Source: Sipunculus nudus (taxonomy: Eukaryota; Annelida; Sipuncula; Golfingiida; Sipunculidae). Taken from it: DNA of 64,000 bases. The DNA lies in contig CM049318.1 of the NCBI GenBank assembly GCA_026874595.1, positions 44,930,456 to 44,994,455 on the forward strand, in the 5' to 3' direction. The notes below the pieces were generated by a model, which worked only from the letters and a program-made list of their open reading frames with translations, had not been told where the DNA came from and did no database searches. Every line of letters starts with the position of its first letter. Within the stretch, counting starts at the first letter, position 1. A program made the translations under genes and the position numbers. Positions 32,727 through 47,700 of this stretch are shown here, piece after piece.

Positions 32727-35700
32727 TTTGTTTGTTTGTTTGTCTGTCCAGTCTCTACAGGTCGCAATTTTGATCCCATCGCTTTCAAACTTTCACAGTT
32801 TGTGTAAAATCAAAAATGCAAGAAGCCTATTGTTTTTGGGCAATATAGGTCAAAGGTCAAGGTCAAGGTCATCAAAAGTTCCTAAAGTGCTCTTTTCTTC
32901 ATATCTCCATTACTATTTGTCATAGCCACTTCAAACAGGGCTCATTTTAATCGGCATTCCAAGGCCTTTCTTCTGATATATATGTTGCTGAAATCTGCTG
33001 TTTCTATGGTTACACATTTTGGGGGGAAACTCATGATTTTCGAAAATAAAAGGCCTAATTTTTCTAACTTTGTCATTTTTAAAGCTAGAGAGTTCTAGTT
33101 TTTTGCATCAGATAGTACTAAATAAGCTTTCAATTATACAAGTGAAAGTCTCGTAAAATCTCGCACCATTTCTCGTCAAACGAGAATTTTCGAGATTTCA
33201 TTAAATATGGCTTACAGGTCGCATTTTTTAAACTATGACTTTGAAAATGACATATTTTGTGTTATTTAGAAATATCTCGAAACCAATTTTTCATTTTTTG
33301 GAAATAGCCACCAGGGGGCGTGGTACATGAAACACTGTAACATATCATTTTTCTGCAATATCTCAAAAAATATTAAACGTGACACCATTTTTTGGGTCGT
33401 ATCTGAAACTAGGAACATTGGCTTATCCCTTCGCACATGTTGCTTTGTGCTGCCGTTACCATGGTTACCAAATTTTGGGGTAAAACTTGACAATCTGAAA
33501 ATTCGGAGTTTTCCAGCTTCTCTCTCTGTTGATATTTGCGATAGAAAGGTCTGGTGTTTGGCGTTAGACAGTTTCCCTCTAGTTCTTAGTCATTCAATCG
33601 CAAGTCTCGTCATATCTCGCACCGTTTCTCGTGAAACGAGAACACGTGACCATTCAAAGAAATGCCTATAATTATGTCATTTTTCACGCTACAGACACAT
33701 GGTTTGCAGCGCTGGATAGCGGCTGACACTCGCAGTCACATTCAGGGGTCACATTGTTAGTCTCGTCAAATCTCGCGCCGTTTTTCGCCAAACCACGAAG
33801 ACACGTGCCGTCGCCGCAAGTGGCGGCAGGGTCCCTACGGTGGGCGGCCGGCGTGTGCAGCGGTGCGTGACGGCCTCTCCGGGCCCCATCTATGATCATA
33901 CATGTTGGAGGCACAGTCCAGACTTTATTGCTTGCCGGAAATCTTCGATTTTCGCAAGCTGGTTGGTCAGTCGCGGATGTCTGTTTGTCTGTTTGTTTGT
34001 TTGTTTGTTTGTCTGTCCAGTCTCTACAGGTCGCAATTTTGATCCCATCGCTTTCAAACTTTCACAGTTTGTGTAAAATCAAAAATGCAAGAAGCCTATT
34101 GTTTTTGGGCAATATAGGTCAAAGGTCAAGGTCAAGGTCATCAAAAGTTCCTAAAGTGCTCTTTTCTTCATATCTCCATTACTATTTGTCATAGCCACTT
34201 CAAACAGGGCTCATTTTAATCGGCATTCCAAGGCCTTTCTTCTGATATATATGTTGCTGAAATCTGCTGTTTCTATGGTTACACATTTTGGGGGGAAACT
34301 CATGATTTTCGAAAATAAAAGGCCTAATTTTTCTAACTTTGTCATTTTTAAAGCTAGAGAGTTCTAGTTTTTTGCATCAGATAGTACTAAATAAGCTTTC
34401 AATTATACAAGTGAAAGTCTCGTAAAATCTCGCACCATTTCTCGTCAAACGAGAATTTTCGAGATTTCATTAAATATGGCTTACAGGTCGCATTTTTTAA
34501 ACTATGACTTTGAAAATGACATATTTTGTGTTATTTAGAAATATCTCGAAACCAATTTTTCATTTTTTGGAAATAGCCACCAGGGGGCGTGGTACATGAA
34601 ACACTGTAACATATCATTTTTCTGCAATATCTCAAAAAATATTAAACGTGACACCATTTTTTGGGTCGTATCTGAAACTAGGAACATTGGCTTATCCCTT
34701 CGCACATGTTGCTTTGTGCTGCCGTTACCATGGTTACCAAATTTTGGGGTAAAACTTGACAATCTGAAAATTCGGAGTTTTCCAGCTTCTCTCTCTGTTG
34801 ATATTTGCGATAGAAAGGTCTGGTGTTTGGCGTTAGACAGTTTCCCTCTAGTTCTTAGTCATTCAATCGCAAGTCTCGTCATATCTCGCACCGTTTCTCG
34901 TGAAACGAGAACACGTGACCATTCAAAGAAATGCCTATAATTATGTCATTTTTCACGCTACAGACACATGGTTTGCAGCGCTGGATAGCGGCTGACACTC
35001 GCAGTCACATTCAGGGGTCACATTGTTAGTCTCGTCAAATCTCGCGCCGTTTTTCGCCAAACCACGAAGACACGTGCCGTCGCCGCAAGTGGCGGCAGGG
35101 TCCCTACGGTGGGCGGCCGGCGTGTGCAGCGGTGCGTGACGGCCTCTCCGGGCCCCATCTATGATCATACATGTTGGAGGCACAGTCCAGACTTTATTGC
35201 TTGCCGGAAATCTTCGATTTTCGCAAGCTGGTTGGTCAGTCGCGGATGTCTGTTTGTCTGTTTGTTTGTTTGTTTGTTTGTCTGTCCAGTCTCTACAGGT
35301 CGCAATTTTGATCCCATCGCTTTCAAACTTTCACAGTTTGTGTAAAATCAAAAATGCAAGAAGCCTATTGTTTTTGGGCAATATAGGTCAAAGGTCAAGG
35401 TCAAGGTCATCAAAAGTTCCTAAAGTGCTCTTTTCTTCATATCTCCATTACTATTTGTCATAGCCACTTCAAACAGGGCTCATTTTAATCGGCATTCCAA
35501 GGCCTTTCTTCTGATATATATGTTGCTGAAATCTGCTGTTTCTATGGTTACACATTTTGGGGGGAAACTCATGATTTTCGAAAATAAAAGGCCTAATTTT
35601 TCTAACTTTGTCATTTTTAAAGCTAGAGAGTTCTAGTTTTTTGCATCAGATAGTACTAAATAAGCTTTCAATTATACAAGTGAAAGTCTCGTAAAATCTC

Positions 35701-38700
35701 GCACCATTTCTCGTCAAACGAGAATTTTCGAGATTTCATTAAATATGGCTTACAGGTCGCATTTTTTAAACTATGACTTTGAAAATGACATATTTTGTGT
35801 TATTTAGAAATATCTCGAAACCAATTTTTCATTTTTTGGAAATAGCCACCAGGGGGCGTGGTACATGAAACACTGTAACATATCATTTTTCTGCAATATC
35901 TCAAAAAATATTAAACGTGACACCATTTTTTGGGTCGTATCTGAAACTAGGAACATTGGCTTATCCCTTCGCACATGTTGCTTTGTGCTGCCGTTACCAT
36001 GGTTACCAAATTTTGGGGTAAAACTTGACAATCTGAAAATTCGGAGTTTTCCAGCTTCTCTCTCTGTTGATATTTGCGATAGAAAGGTCTGGTGTTTGGC
36101 GTTAGACAGTTTCCCTCTAGTTCTTAGTCATTCAATCGCAAGTCTCGTCATATCTCGCACCGTTTCTCGTGAAACGAGAACACGTGACCATTCAAAGAAA
36201 TGCCTATAATTATGTCATTTTTCACGCTACAGACACATGGTTTGCAGCGCTGGATAGCGGCTGACACTCGCAGTCACATTCAGGGGTCACATTGTTAGTC
36301 TCGTCAAATCTCGCGCCGTTTTTCGCCAAACCACGAAGACACGTGCCGTCGCCGCAAGTGGCGGCAGGGTCCCTACGGTGGGCGGCCGGCGTGTGCAGCG
36401 GTGCGTGACGGCCTCTCCGGGCCCCATCTATGATCATACATGTTGGAGGCACAGTCCAGACTTTATTGCTTGCCGGAAATCTTCGATTTTCGCAAGCTGG
36501 TTGGTCAGTCGCGGATGTCTGTTTGTCTGTTTGTTTGTTTGTTTGTTTGTCTGTCCAGTCTCTACAGGTCGCAATTTTGATCCCATCGCTTTCAAACTTT
36601 CACAGTTTGTGTAAAATCAAAAATGCAAGAAGCCTATTGTTTTTGGGCAATATAGGTCAAAGGTCAAGGTCAAGGTCATCAAAAGTTCCTAAAGTGCTCT
36701 TTTCTTCATATCTCCATTACTATTTGTCATAGCCACTTCAAACAGGGCTCATTTTAATCGGCATTCCAAGGCCTTTCTTCTGATATATATGTTGCTGAAA
36801 TCTGCTGTTTCTATGGTTACACATTTTGGGGGGAAACTCATGATTTTCGAAAATAAAAGGCCTAATTTTTCTAACTTTGTCATTTTTAAAGCTAGAGAGT
36901 TCTAGTTTTTTGCATCAGATAGTACTAAATAAGCTTTCAATTATACAAGTGAAAGTCTCGTAAAATCTCGCACCATTTCTCGTCAAACGAGAATTTTCGA
37001 GATTTCATTAAATATGGCTTACAGGTCGCATTTTTTAAACTATGACTTTGAAAATGACATATTTTGTGTTATTTAGAAATATCTCGAAACCAATTTTTCA
37101 TTTTTTGGAAATAGCCACCAGGGGGCGTGGTACATGAAACACTGTAACATATCATTTTTCTGCAATATCTCAAAAAATATTAAACGTGACACCATTTTTT
37201 GGGTCGTATCTGAAACTAGGAACATTGGCTTATCCCTTCGCACATGTTGCTTTGTGCTGCCGTTACCATGGTTACCAAATTTTGGGGTAAAACTTGACAA
37301 TCTGAAAATTCGGAGTTTTCCAGCTTCTCTCTCTGTTGATATTTGCGATAGAAAGGTCTGGTGTTTGGCGTTAGACAGTTTCCCTCTAGTTCTTAGTCAT
37401 TCAATCGCAAGTCTCGTCATATCTCGCACCGTTTCTCGTGAAACGAGAACACGTGACCATTCAAAGAAATGCCTATAATTATGTCATTTTTCACGCTACA
37501 GACACATGGTTTGCAGCGCTGGATAGCGGCTGACACTCGCAGTCACATTCAGGGGTCACATTGTTAGTCTCGTCAAATCTCGCGCCGTTTTTCGCCAAAC
37601 CACGAAGACACGTGCCGTCGCCGCAAGTGGCGGCAGGGTCCCTACGGTGGGCGGCCGGCGTGTGCAGCGGTGCGTGACGGCCTCTCCGGGCCCCATCTAT
37701 GATCATACATGTTGGAGGCACAGTCCAGACTTTATTGCTTGCCGGAAATCTTCGATTTTCGCAAGCTGGTTGGTCAGTCGCGGATGTCTGTTTGTCTGTT
37801 TGTTTGTTTGTTTGTTTGTCTGTCCAGTCTCTACAGGTCGCAATTTTGATCCCATCGCTTTCAAACTTTCACAGTTTGTGTAAAATCAAAAATGCAAGAA
37901 GCCTATTGTTTTTGGGCAATATAGGTCAAAGGTCAAGGTCAAGGTCATCAAAAGTTCCTAAAGTGCTCTTTTCTTCATATCTCCATTACTATTTGTCATA
38001 GCCACTTCAAACAGGGCTCATTTTAATCGGCATTCCAAGGCCTTTCTTCTGATATATATGTTGCTGAAATCTGCTGTTTCTATGGTTACACATTTTGGGG
38101 GGAAACTCATGATTTTCGAAAATAAAAGGCCTAATTTTTCTAACTTTGTCATTTTTAAAGCTAGAGAGTTCTAGTTTTTTGCATCAGATAGTACTAAATA
38201 AGCTTTCAATTATACAAGTGAAAGTCTCGTAAAATCTCGCACCATTTCTCGTCAAACGAGAATTTTCGAGATTTCATTAAATATGGCTTACAGGTCGCAT
38301 TTTTTAAACTATGACTTTGAAAATGACATATTTTGTGTTATTTAGAAATATCTCGAAACCAATTTTTCATTTTTTGGAAATAGCCACCAGGGGGCGTGGT
38401 ACATGAAACACTGTAACATATCATTTTTCTGCAATATCTCAAAAAATATTAAACGTGACACCATTTTTTGGGTCGTATCTGAAACTAGGAACATTGGCTT
38501 ATCCCTTCGCACATGTTGCTTTGTGCTGCCGTTACCATGGTTACCAAATTTTGGGGTAAAACTTGACAATCTGAAAATTCGGAGTTTTCCAGCTTCTCTC
38601 TCTGTTGATATTTGCGATAGAAAGGTCTGGTGTTTGGCGTTAGACAGTTTCCCTCTAGTTCTTAGTCATTCAATCGCAAGTCTCGTCATATCTCGCACCG

Positions 38701-41700
38701 TTTCTCGTGAAACGAGAACACGTGACCATTCAAAGAAATGCCTATAATTATGTCATTTTTCACGCTACAGACACATGGTTTGCAGCGCTGGATAGCGGCT
38801 GACACTCGCAGTCACATTCAGGGGTCACATTGTTAGTCTCGTCAAATCTCGCGCCGTTTTTCGCCAAACCACGAAGACACGTGCCGTCGCCGCAAGTGGC
38901 GGCAGGGTCCCTACGGTGGGCGGCCGGCGTGTGCAGCGGTGCGTGACGGCCTCTCCGGGCCCCATCTATGATCATACATGTTGGAGGCACAGTCCAGACT
39001 TTATTGCTTGCCGGAAATCTTCGATTTTCGCAAGCTGGTTGGTCAGTCGCGGATGTCTGTTTGTCTGTTTGTTTGTTTGTTTGTTTGTCTGTCCAGTCTC
39101 TACAGGTCGCAATTTTGATCCCATCGCTTTCAAACTTTCACAGTTTGTGTAAAATCAAAAATGCAAGAAGCCTATTGTTTTTGGGCAATATAGGTCAAAG
39201 GTCAAGGTCAAGGTCATCAAAAGTTCCTAAAGTGCTCTTTTCTTCATATCTCCATTACTATTTGTCATAGCCACTTCAAACAGGGCTCATTTTAATCGGC
39301 ATTCCAAGGCCTTTCTTCTGATATATATGTTGCTGAAATCTGCTGTTTCTATGGTTACACATTTTGGGGGGAAACTCATGATTTTCGAAAATAAAAGGCC
39401 TAATTTTTCTAACTTTGTCATTTTTAAAGCTAGAGAGTTCTAGTTTTTTGCATCAGATAGTACTAAATAAGCTTTCAATTATACAAGTGAAAGTCTCGTA
39501 AAATCTCGCACCATTTCTCGTCAAACGAGAATTTTCGAGATTTCATTAAATATGGCTTACAGGTCGCATTTTTTAAACTATGACTTTGAAAATGACATAT
39601 TTTGTGTTATTTAGAAATATCTCGAAACCAATTTTTCATTTTTTGGAAATAGCCACCAGGGGGCGTGGTACATGAAACACTGTAACATATCATTTTTCTG
39701 CAATATCTCAAAAAATATTAAACGTGACACCATTTTTTGGGTCGTATCTGAAACTAGGAACATTGGCTTATCCCTTCGCACATGTTGCTTTGTGCTGCCG
39801 TTACCATGGTTACCAAATTTTGGGGTAAAACTTGACAATCTGAAAATTCGGAGTTTTCCAGCTTCTCTCTCTGTTGATATTTGCGATAGAAAGGTCTGGT
39901 GTTTGGCGTTAGACAGTTTCCCTCTAGTTCTTAGTCATTCAATCGCAAGTCTCGTCATATCTCGCACCGTTTCTCGTGAAACGAGAACACGTGACCATTC
40001 AAAGAAATGCCTATAATTATGTCATTTTTCACGCTACAGACACATGGTTTGCAGCGCTGGATAGCGGCTGACACTCGCAGTCACATTCAGGGGTCACATT
40101 GTTAGTCTCGTCAAATCTCGCGCCGTTTTTCGCCAAACCACGAAGACACGTGCCGTCGCCGCAAGTGGCGGCAGGGTCCCTACGGTGGGCGGCCGGCGTG
40201 TGCAGCGGTGCGTGACGGCCTCTCCGGGCCCCATCTATGATCATACATGTTGGAGGCACAGTCCAGACTTTATTGCTTGCCGGAAATCTTCGATTTTCGC
40301 AAGCTGGTTGGTCAGTCGCGGATGTCTGTTTGTCTGTTTGTTTGTTTGTTTGTTTGTCTGTCCAGTCTCTACAGGTCGCAATTTTGATCCCATCGCTTTC
40401 AAACTTTCACAGTTTGTGTAAAATCAAAAATGCAAGAAGCCTATTGTTTTTGGGCAATATAGGTCAAAGGTCAAGGTCAAGGTCATCAAAAGTTCCTAAA
40501 GTGCTCTTTTCTTCATATCTCCATTACTATTTGTCATAGCCACTTCAAACAGGGCTCATTTTAATCGGCATTCCAAGGCCTTTCTTCTGATATATATGTT
40601 GCTGAAATCTGCTGTTTCTATGGTTACACATTTTGGGGGGAAACTCATGATTTTCGAAAATAAAAGGCCTAATTTTTCTAACTTTGTCATTTTTAAAGCT
40701 AGAGAGTTCTAGTTTTTTGCATCAGATAGTACTAAATAAGCTTTCAATTATACAAGTGAAAGTCTCGTAAAATCTCGCACCATTTCTCGTCAAACGAGAA
40801 TTTTCGAGATTTCATTAAATATGGCTTACAGGTCGCATTTTTTAAACTATGACTTTGAAAATGACATATTTTGTGTTATTTAGAAATATCTCGAAACCAA
40901 TTTTTCATTTTTTGGAAATAGCCACCAGGGGGCGTGGTACATGAAACACTGTAACATATCATTTTTCTGCAATATCTCAAAAAATATTAAACGTGACACC
41001 ATTTTTTGGGTCGTATCTGAAACTAGGAACATTGGCTTATCCCTTCGCACATGTTGCTTTGTGCTGCCGTTACCATGGTTACCAAATTTTGGGGGTAAAA
41101 CTTGACAATCTGAAAATTCGGAGTTTTCCAGCTTCTCTCTCTGTTGATATTTGCGATAGAAAGGTCTGGTGTTTGGCGTTAGACAGTTTCCCTCTAGTTC
41201 TTAGTCATTCAATCGCAAGTCTCGTCATATCTCGCACCGTTTCTCGTGAAACGAGAACACGTGACCATTCAAAGAAATGCCTATAATTATGTCATTTTTC
41301 ACGCTACAGACACATGGTTTGCAGCGCTGGATAGCGGCTGACACTCGCAGTCACATTCAGGGGTCACATTGTTAGTCTCGTCAAATCTCGCGCCGTTTTT
41401 CGCCAAACCACGAAGACACGTGCCGTCGCCGCAAGTGGCGGCAGGGTCCCTACGGTGGGCGGCCGGCGTGTGCAGCGGTGCGTGACGGCCTCTCCGGGCC
41501 CCATCTATGATCATACATGTTGGAGGCACAGTCCAGACTTTATTGCTTGCCGGAAATCTTCGATTTTCGCAAGCTGGTTGGTCAGTCGCGGATGTCTGTT
41601 TGTCTGTTTGTTTGTTTGTTTGTTTGTCTGTCCAGTCTCTACAGGTCGCAATTTTGATCCCATCGCTTTCAAACTTTCACAGTTTGTGTAAAATCAAAAA

Positions 41701-44700
41701 TGCAAGAAGCCTATTGTTTTTGGGCAATATAGGTCAAAGGTCAAGGTCAAGGTCATCAAAAGTTCCTAAAGTGCTCTTTTCTTCATATCTCCATTACTAT
41801 TTGTCATAGCCACTTCAAACAGGGCTCATTTTAATCGGCATTCCAAGGCCTTTCTTCTGATATATATGTTGCTGAAATCTGCTGTTTCTATGGTTACACA
41901 TTTTGGGGGGAAACTCATGATTTTCGAAAATAAAAGGCCTAATTTTTCTAACTTTGTCATTTTTAAAGCTAGAGAGTTCTAGTTTTTTGCATCAGATAGT
42001 ACTAAATAAGCTTTCAATTATACAAGTGAAAGTCTCGTAAAATCTCGCACCATTTCTCGTCAAACGAGAATTTTCGAGATTTCATTAAATATGGCTTACA
42101 GGTCGCATTTTTTAAACTATGACTTTGAAAATGACATATTTTGTGTTATTTAGAAATATCTCGAAACCAATTTTTCATTTTTTGGAAATAGCCACCAGGG
42201 GGCGTGGTACATGAAACACTGTAACATATCATTTTTCTGCAATATCTCAAAAAATATTAAACGTGACACCATTTTTTGGGTCGTATCTGAAACTAGGAAC
42301 ATTGGCTTATCCCTTCGCACATGTTGCTTTGTGCTGCCGTTACCATGGTTACCAAATTTTGGGGTAAAACTTGACAATCTGAAAATTCGGAGTTTTCCAG
42401 CTTCTCTCTCTGTTGATATTTGCGATAGAAAGGTCTGGTGTTTGGCGTTAGACAGTTTCCCTCTAGTTCTTAGTCATTCAATCGCAAGTCTCGTCATATC
42501 TCGCACCGTTTCTCGTGAAACGAGAACACGTGACCATTCAAAGAAATGCCTATAATTATGTCATTTTTCACGCTACAGACACATGGTTTGCAGCGCTGGA
42601 TAGCGGCTGACACTCGCAGTCACATTCAGGGGTCACATTGTTAGTCTCGTCAAATCTCGCGCCGTTTTTCGCCAAACCACGAAGACACGTGCCGTCGCCG
42701 CAAGTGGCGGCAGGGTCCCTACGGTGGGCGGCCGGCGTGTGCAGCGGTGCGTGACGGCCTCTCCGGGCCCCATCTATGATCATACATGTTGGAGGCACAG
42801 TCCAGACTTTATTGCTTGCCGGAAATCTTCGATTTTCGCAAGCTGGTTGGTCAGTCGCGGATGTCTGTTTGTCTGTTTGTTTGTTTGTTTGTTTGTCTGT
42901 CCAGTCTCTACAGGTCGCAATTTTGATCCCATCGCTTTCAAACTTTCACAGTTTGTGTAAAATCAAAAATGCAAGAAGCCTATTGTTTTTGGGCAATATA
43001 GGTCAAAGGTCAAGGTCAAGGTCATCAAAAGTTCCTAAAGTGCTCTTTTCTTCATATCTCCATTACTATTTGTCATAGCCACTTCAAACAGGGCTCATTT
43101 TAATCGGCATTCCAAGGCCTTTCTTCTGATATATATGTTGCTGAAATCTGCTGTTTCTATGGTTACACATTTTGGGGGGAAACTCATGATTTTCGAAAAT
43201 AAAAGGCCTAATTTTTCTAACTTTGTCATTTTTAAAGCTAGAGAGTTCTAGTTTTTTGCATCAGATAGTACTAAATAAGCTTTCAATTATACAAGTGAAA
43301 GTCTCGTAAAATCTCGCACCATTTCTCGTCAAACGAGAATTTTCGAGATTTCATTAAATATGGCTTACAGGTCGCATTTTTTAAACTATGACTTTGAAAA
43401 TGACATATTTTGTGTTATTTAGAAATATCTCGAAACCAATTTTTCATTTTTTGGAAATAGCCACCAGGGGGCGTGGTACATGAAACACTGTAACATATCA
43501 TTTTTCTGCAATATCTCAAAAAATATTAAACGTGACACCATTTTTTGGGTCGTATCTGAAACTAGGAACATTGGCTTATCCCTTCGCACATGTTGCTTTG
43601 TGCTGCCGTTACCATGGTTACCAAATTTTGGGGTAAAACTTGACAATCTGAAAATTCGGAGTTTTCCAGCTTCTCTCTCTGTTGATATTTGCGATAGAAA
43701 GGTCTGGTGTTTGGCGTTAGACAGTTTCCCTCTAGTTCTTAGTCATTCAATCGCAAGTCTCGTCATATCTCGCACCGTTTCTCGTGAAACGAGAACACGT
43801 GACCATTCAAAGAAATGCCTATAATTATGTCATTTTTCACGCTACAGACACATGGTTTGCAGCGCTGGATAGCGGCTGACACTCGCAGTCACATTCAGGG
43901 GTCACATTGTTAGTCTCGTCAAATCTCGCGCCGTTTTTCGCCAAACCACGAAGACACGTGCCGTCGCCGCAAGTGGCGGCAGGGTCCCTACGGTGGGCGG
44001 CCGGCGTGTGCAGCGGTGCGTGACGGCCTCTCCGGGCCCCATCTATGATCATACATGTTGGAGGCACAGTCCAGACTTTATTGCTTGCCGGAAATCTTCG
44101 ATTTTCGCAAGCTGGTTGGTCAGTCGCGGATGTCTGTTTGTCTGTTTGTTTGTTTGTTTGTTTGTCTGTCCAGTCTCTACAGGTCGCAATTTTGATCCCA
44201 TCGCTTTCAAACTTTCACAGTTTGTGTAAAATCAAAAATGCAAGAAGCCTATTGTTTTTGGGCAATATAGGTCAAAGGTCAAGGTCAAGGTCATCAAAAG
44301 TTCCTAAAGTGCTCTTTTCTTCATATCTCCATTACTATTTGTCATAGCCACTTCAAACAGGGCTCATTTTAATCGGCATTCCAAGGCCTTTCTTCTGATA
44401 TATATGTTGCTGAAATCTGCTGTTTCTATGGTTACACATTTTGGGGGGAAACTCATGATTTTCGAAAATAAAAGGCCTAATTTTTCTAACTTTGTCATTT
44501 TTAAAGCTAGAGAGTTCTAGTTTTTTGCATCAGATAGTACTAAATAAGCTTTCAATTATACAAGTGAAAGTCTCGTAAAATCTCGCACCATTTCTCGTCA
44601 AACGAGAATTTTCGAGATTTCATTAAATATGGCTTACAGGTCGCATTTTTTAAACTATGACTTTGAAAATGACATATTTTGTGTTATTTAGAAATATCTC

Positions 44701-47700
44701 GAAACCAATTTTTCATTTTTTGGAAATAGCCACCAGGGGGCGTGGTACATGAAACACTGTAACATATCATTTTTCTGCAATATCTCAAAAAATATTAAAC
44801 GTGACACCATTTTTTGGGTCGTATCTGAAACTAGGAACATTGGCTTATCCCTTCGCACATGTTGCTTTGTGCTGCCGTTACCATGGTTACCAAATTTTGG
44901 GGGTAAAACTTGACAATCTGAAAATTCGGAGTTTTTCCAGCTTCTCTCTCTGTTGATATTTGCGATAGAAAGGTCTGGTGTTTGGCGTTTAGACAGTTTC
45001 CCTCTAGTTCTTAGTCATTCAATCGCAAGTCTCGTCATATCTCGCACCGTTTCTCGTGAAACGAGAACACGTGACCATTCAAAGAAATGCCTATAATTAT
45101 GTCATTTTTCACGCTACAGACACATGGTTTGCAGCGCTGGATAGCGGCTGACACTCGCAGTCACATTCAGGGGTCACATTGTTAGTCTCGTCAAATCTCG
45201 CGCCGTTTTTCGCCAAACCACGAAGACACGTGCCGTCGCCGCAAGTGGCGGCAGGGGTCCCTACGGTGGGCGGCCGGCGGTGTGCAGCGGTGCGTGACGG
45301 CCTCTCCGGGCCCCATCTATGATCATACATGTTGGAGGCACAGTCCAGACTTTATTGCTTGCCGGAAATCTTCGATTTTCGCAAGCTGGTTGGTCAGTCG
45401 CGGATGTCTGTTTGTCTGTTTGTTTGTTTGTTTGTTTGTCTGTCCAGTCTCTACAGGTCGCAATTTTGATCCCATCGCTTTCAAACTTTCACAGTTTGTG
45501 TAAAATCAAAAATGCAAGAAGCCTATTGTTTTTGGGCAATATAGGTCAAAGGTCAAGGTCAAGGTCATCAAAAGTTCCTAAAGTGCTCTTTTCTTCATAT
45601 CTCCATTACTATTTGTCATAGCCACTTCAAACAGGGCTCATTTTAATCGGCATTCCAAGGCCTTTCTTCTGATATATATGTTGCTGAAATCTGCTGTTTC
45701 TATGGTTACACATTTTGGGGGGGAAACTCATGATTTTCGAAAATAAAAGGCCTAATTTTTCTAACTTTGTCATTTTTAAAGCTAGAGAGTTCTAGTTTTT
45801 TGCATCAGATAGTACTAAATAAGCTTTCAATTATACAAGTGAAAGTCTCGTAAAATCTCGCACCATTTCTCGTCAAACGAGGAATTTTCGAGATTTCATT
45901 AAATATGGCTTACAGGTCGCAATTTTTTAAACTATGACTTTGAAAATGACATATTTTGTGTTATTTAGAAATATCTCGAAACCAATTTTTCATTTTTTGG
46001 AAATAGCCACCAGGGGGCGTGGTACATGAAACACTGTAACATATCATTTTTCTGCAATATCTCAAAAAATATTAAACGTGACACCATTTTTTGGGTCGTA
46101 TCTGAAACTAGGAACATTGGCTTATCCCTTCGCACATGTTGCTTTGGTGCTGCCGTTACCATGGTTACCAAATTTGGGGGTAAAACTTGACAATCTGAAA
46201 ATTCGGAGTTTTCCAGCTTCTCTCTCTGTTGATATTTGCGATAGAAAGGTCTGGTGTTTGGCGTTAGACAGTTTCCCTCTAGTTCTTAGTCATTCAATCG
46301 CAAGTCTCGTCATATCTCGCACCGTTTCTCGTGAAACGAGAACACGTGACCATTCAAAGAAATGCCTATAATTATGTCATTTTTCACGCTACAGACACAT
46401 GGTTTGCAGCGCTGGATAGCGGCTGACACTCGCAGTCACATTCAGGGGTCACATTGTTAGTCTCGTCAAATCTCGCGCCGTTTTTCGCCAAACCACGAAG
46501 ACACGTGCCGTCGCCGCAAGTGGCGGCAGGGTCCCTACGGTGGGCGGCCGGCGTGTGCAGCGGTGCGTGACGGCCTCTCCGGGCCCCATCTATGATCATA
46601 CATGTTGGAGGCACAGTCCAGACTTTATTGCTTGCCGGAAATCTTCGATTTTCGCAAGCTGGTTGGTCAGTCGCGGATGTCTGTTTGTCTGTTTGTTTGT
46701 TTGTTTGTTTGTCTGTCCAGTCTCTACAGGTCGCAATTTTGATCCCATCGCTTTTCAAACTTTCACAGTTTGTGTAAAATCAAAAATGCAAGAAGCCTAT
46801 TGTTTTTGGGCAATATAGGTCAAAGGTCAAGGTCAAGGTCATCAAAAGTTCCTAAAGTGCTCTTTTCTTCATATCTCCATTACTATTTGTCATAGCCACT
46901 TCAAACAGGGCTCATTTTAATCGGCATTCCAAGGCCTTTCTTCTGATATATATGTTGCTGAAATCTGCTGTTTCTATGGTTACACATTTTGGGGGGAAAC
47001 TCATGATTTTCGAAAATAAAAGGCCTAATTTTTCTAACTTTGTCATTTTTAAAGCTAGAGAGTTCTAGTTTTTTGCATCAGATAGTACTAAATAAGCTTT
47101 CAATTATACAAGTGAAAGTCTCGTAAAATCTCGCACCATTTCTCGTCAAACGAGAATTTTCGAGATTTCATTAAATATGGCTTACAGGTCGCATTTTTTT
47201 AAACTATGACTTTGAAAATGACATATTTTGTGTTATTTAGAAATATCTCGAAACCAATTTTTTCATTTTTTGGAAATAGCCACCAGGGGGCGTGGTACAT
47301 GAAACACTGTAACATATCATTTTTCTGCAATATCTCAAAAAATATTAAACGTGACACCATTTTTTTGGGTCGTATCTGAAACTAGGAACATTGGCTTATC
47401 CCTTCGCACATGTTGCTTTGTGCTGCCGTTACCATGGTTACCAAATTTTGGGGGTAAAACTTGACAATCTGAAAATTCGGAGTTTTCCAGCTTCTCTCTC
47501 TGTTGATATTTGCGATAGAAAGGTCTGGTGTTTGGCGTTAGACAGTTTCCCTCTAGTTCTTAGTCATTCAATCGCAAGTCTCGTCATATCTCGCACCGTT
47601 TCTCGTGAAACGAGAACACGTGACCATTCAAAGAAATGCCTATAATTATGTCATTTTTCACGCTACAGACACATGGTTTGCAGCGCTGGATAGCGGCTGA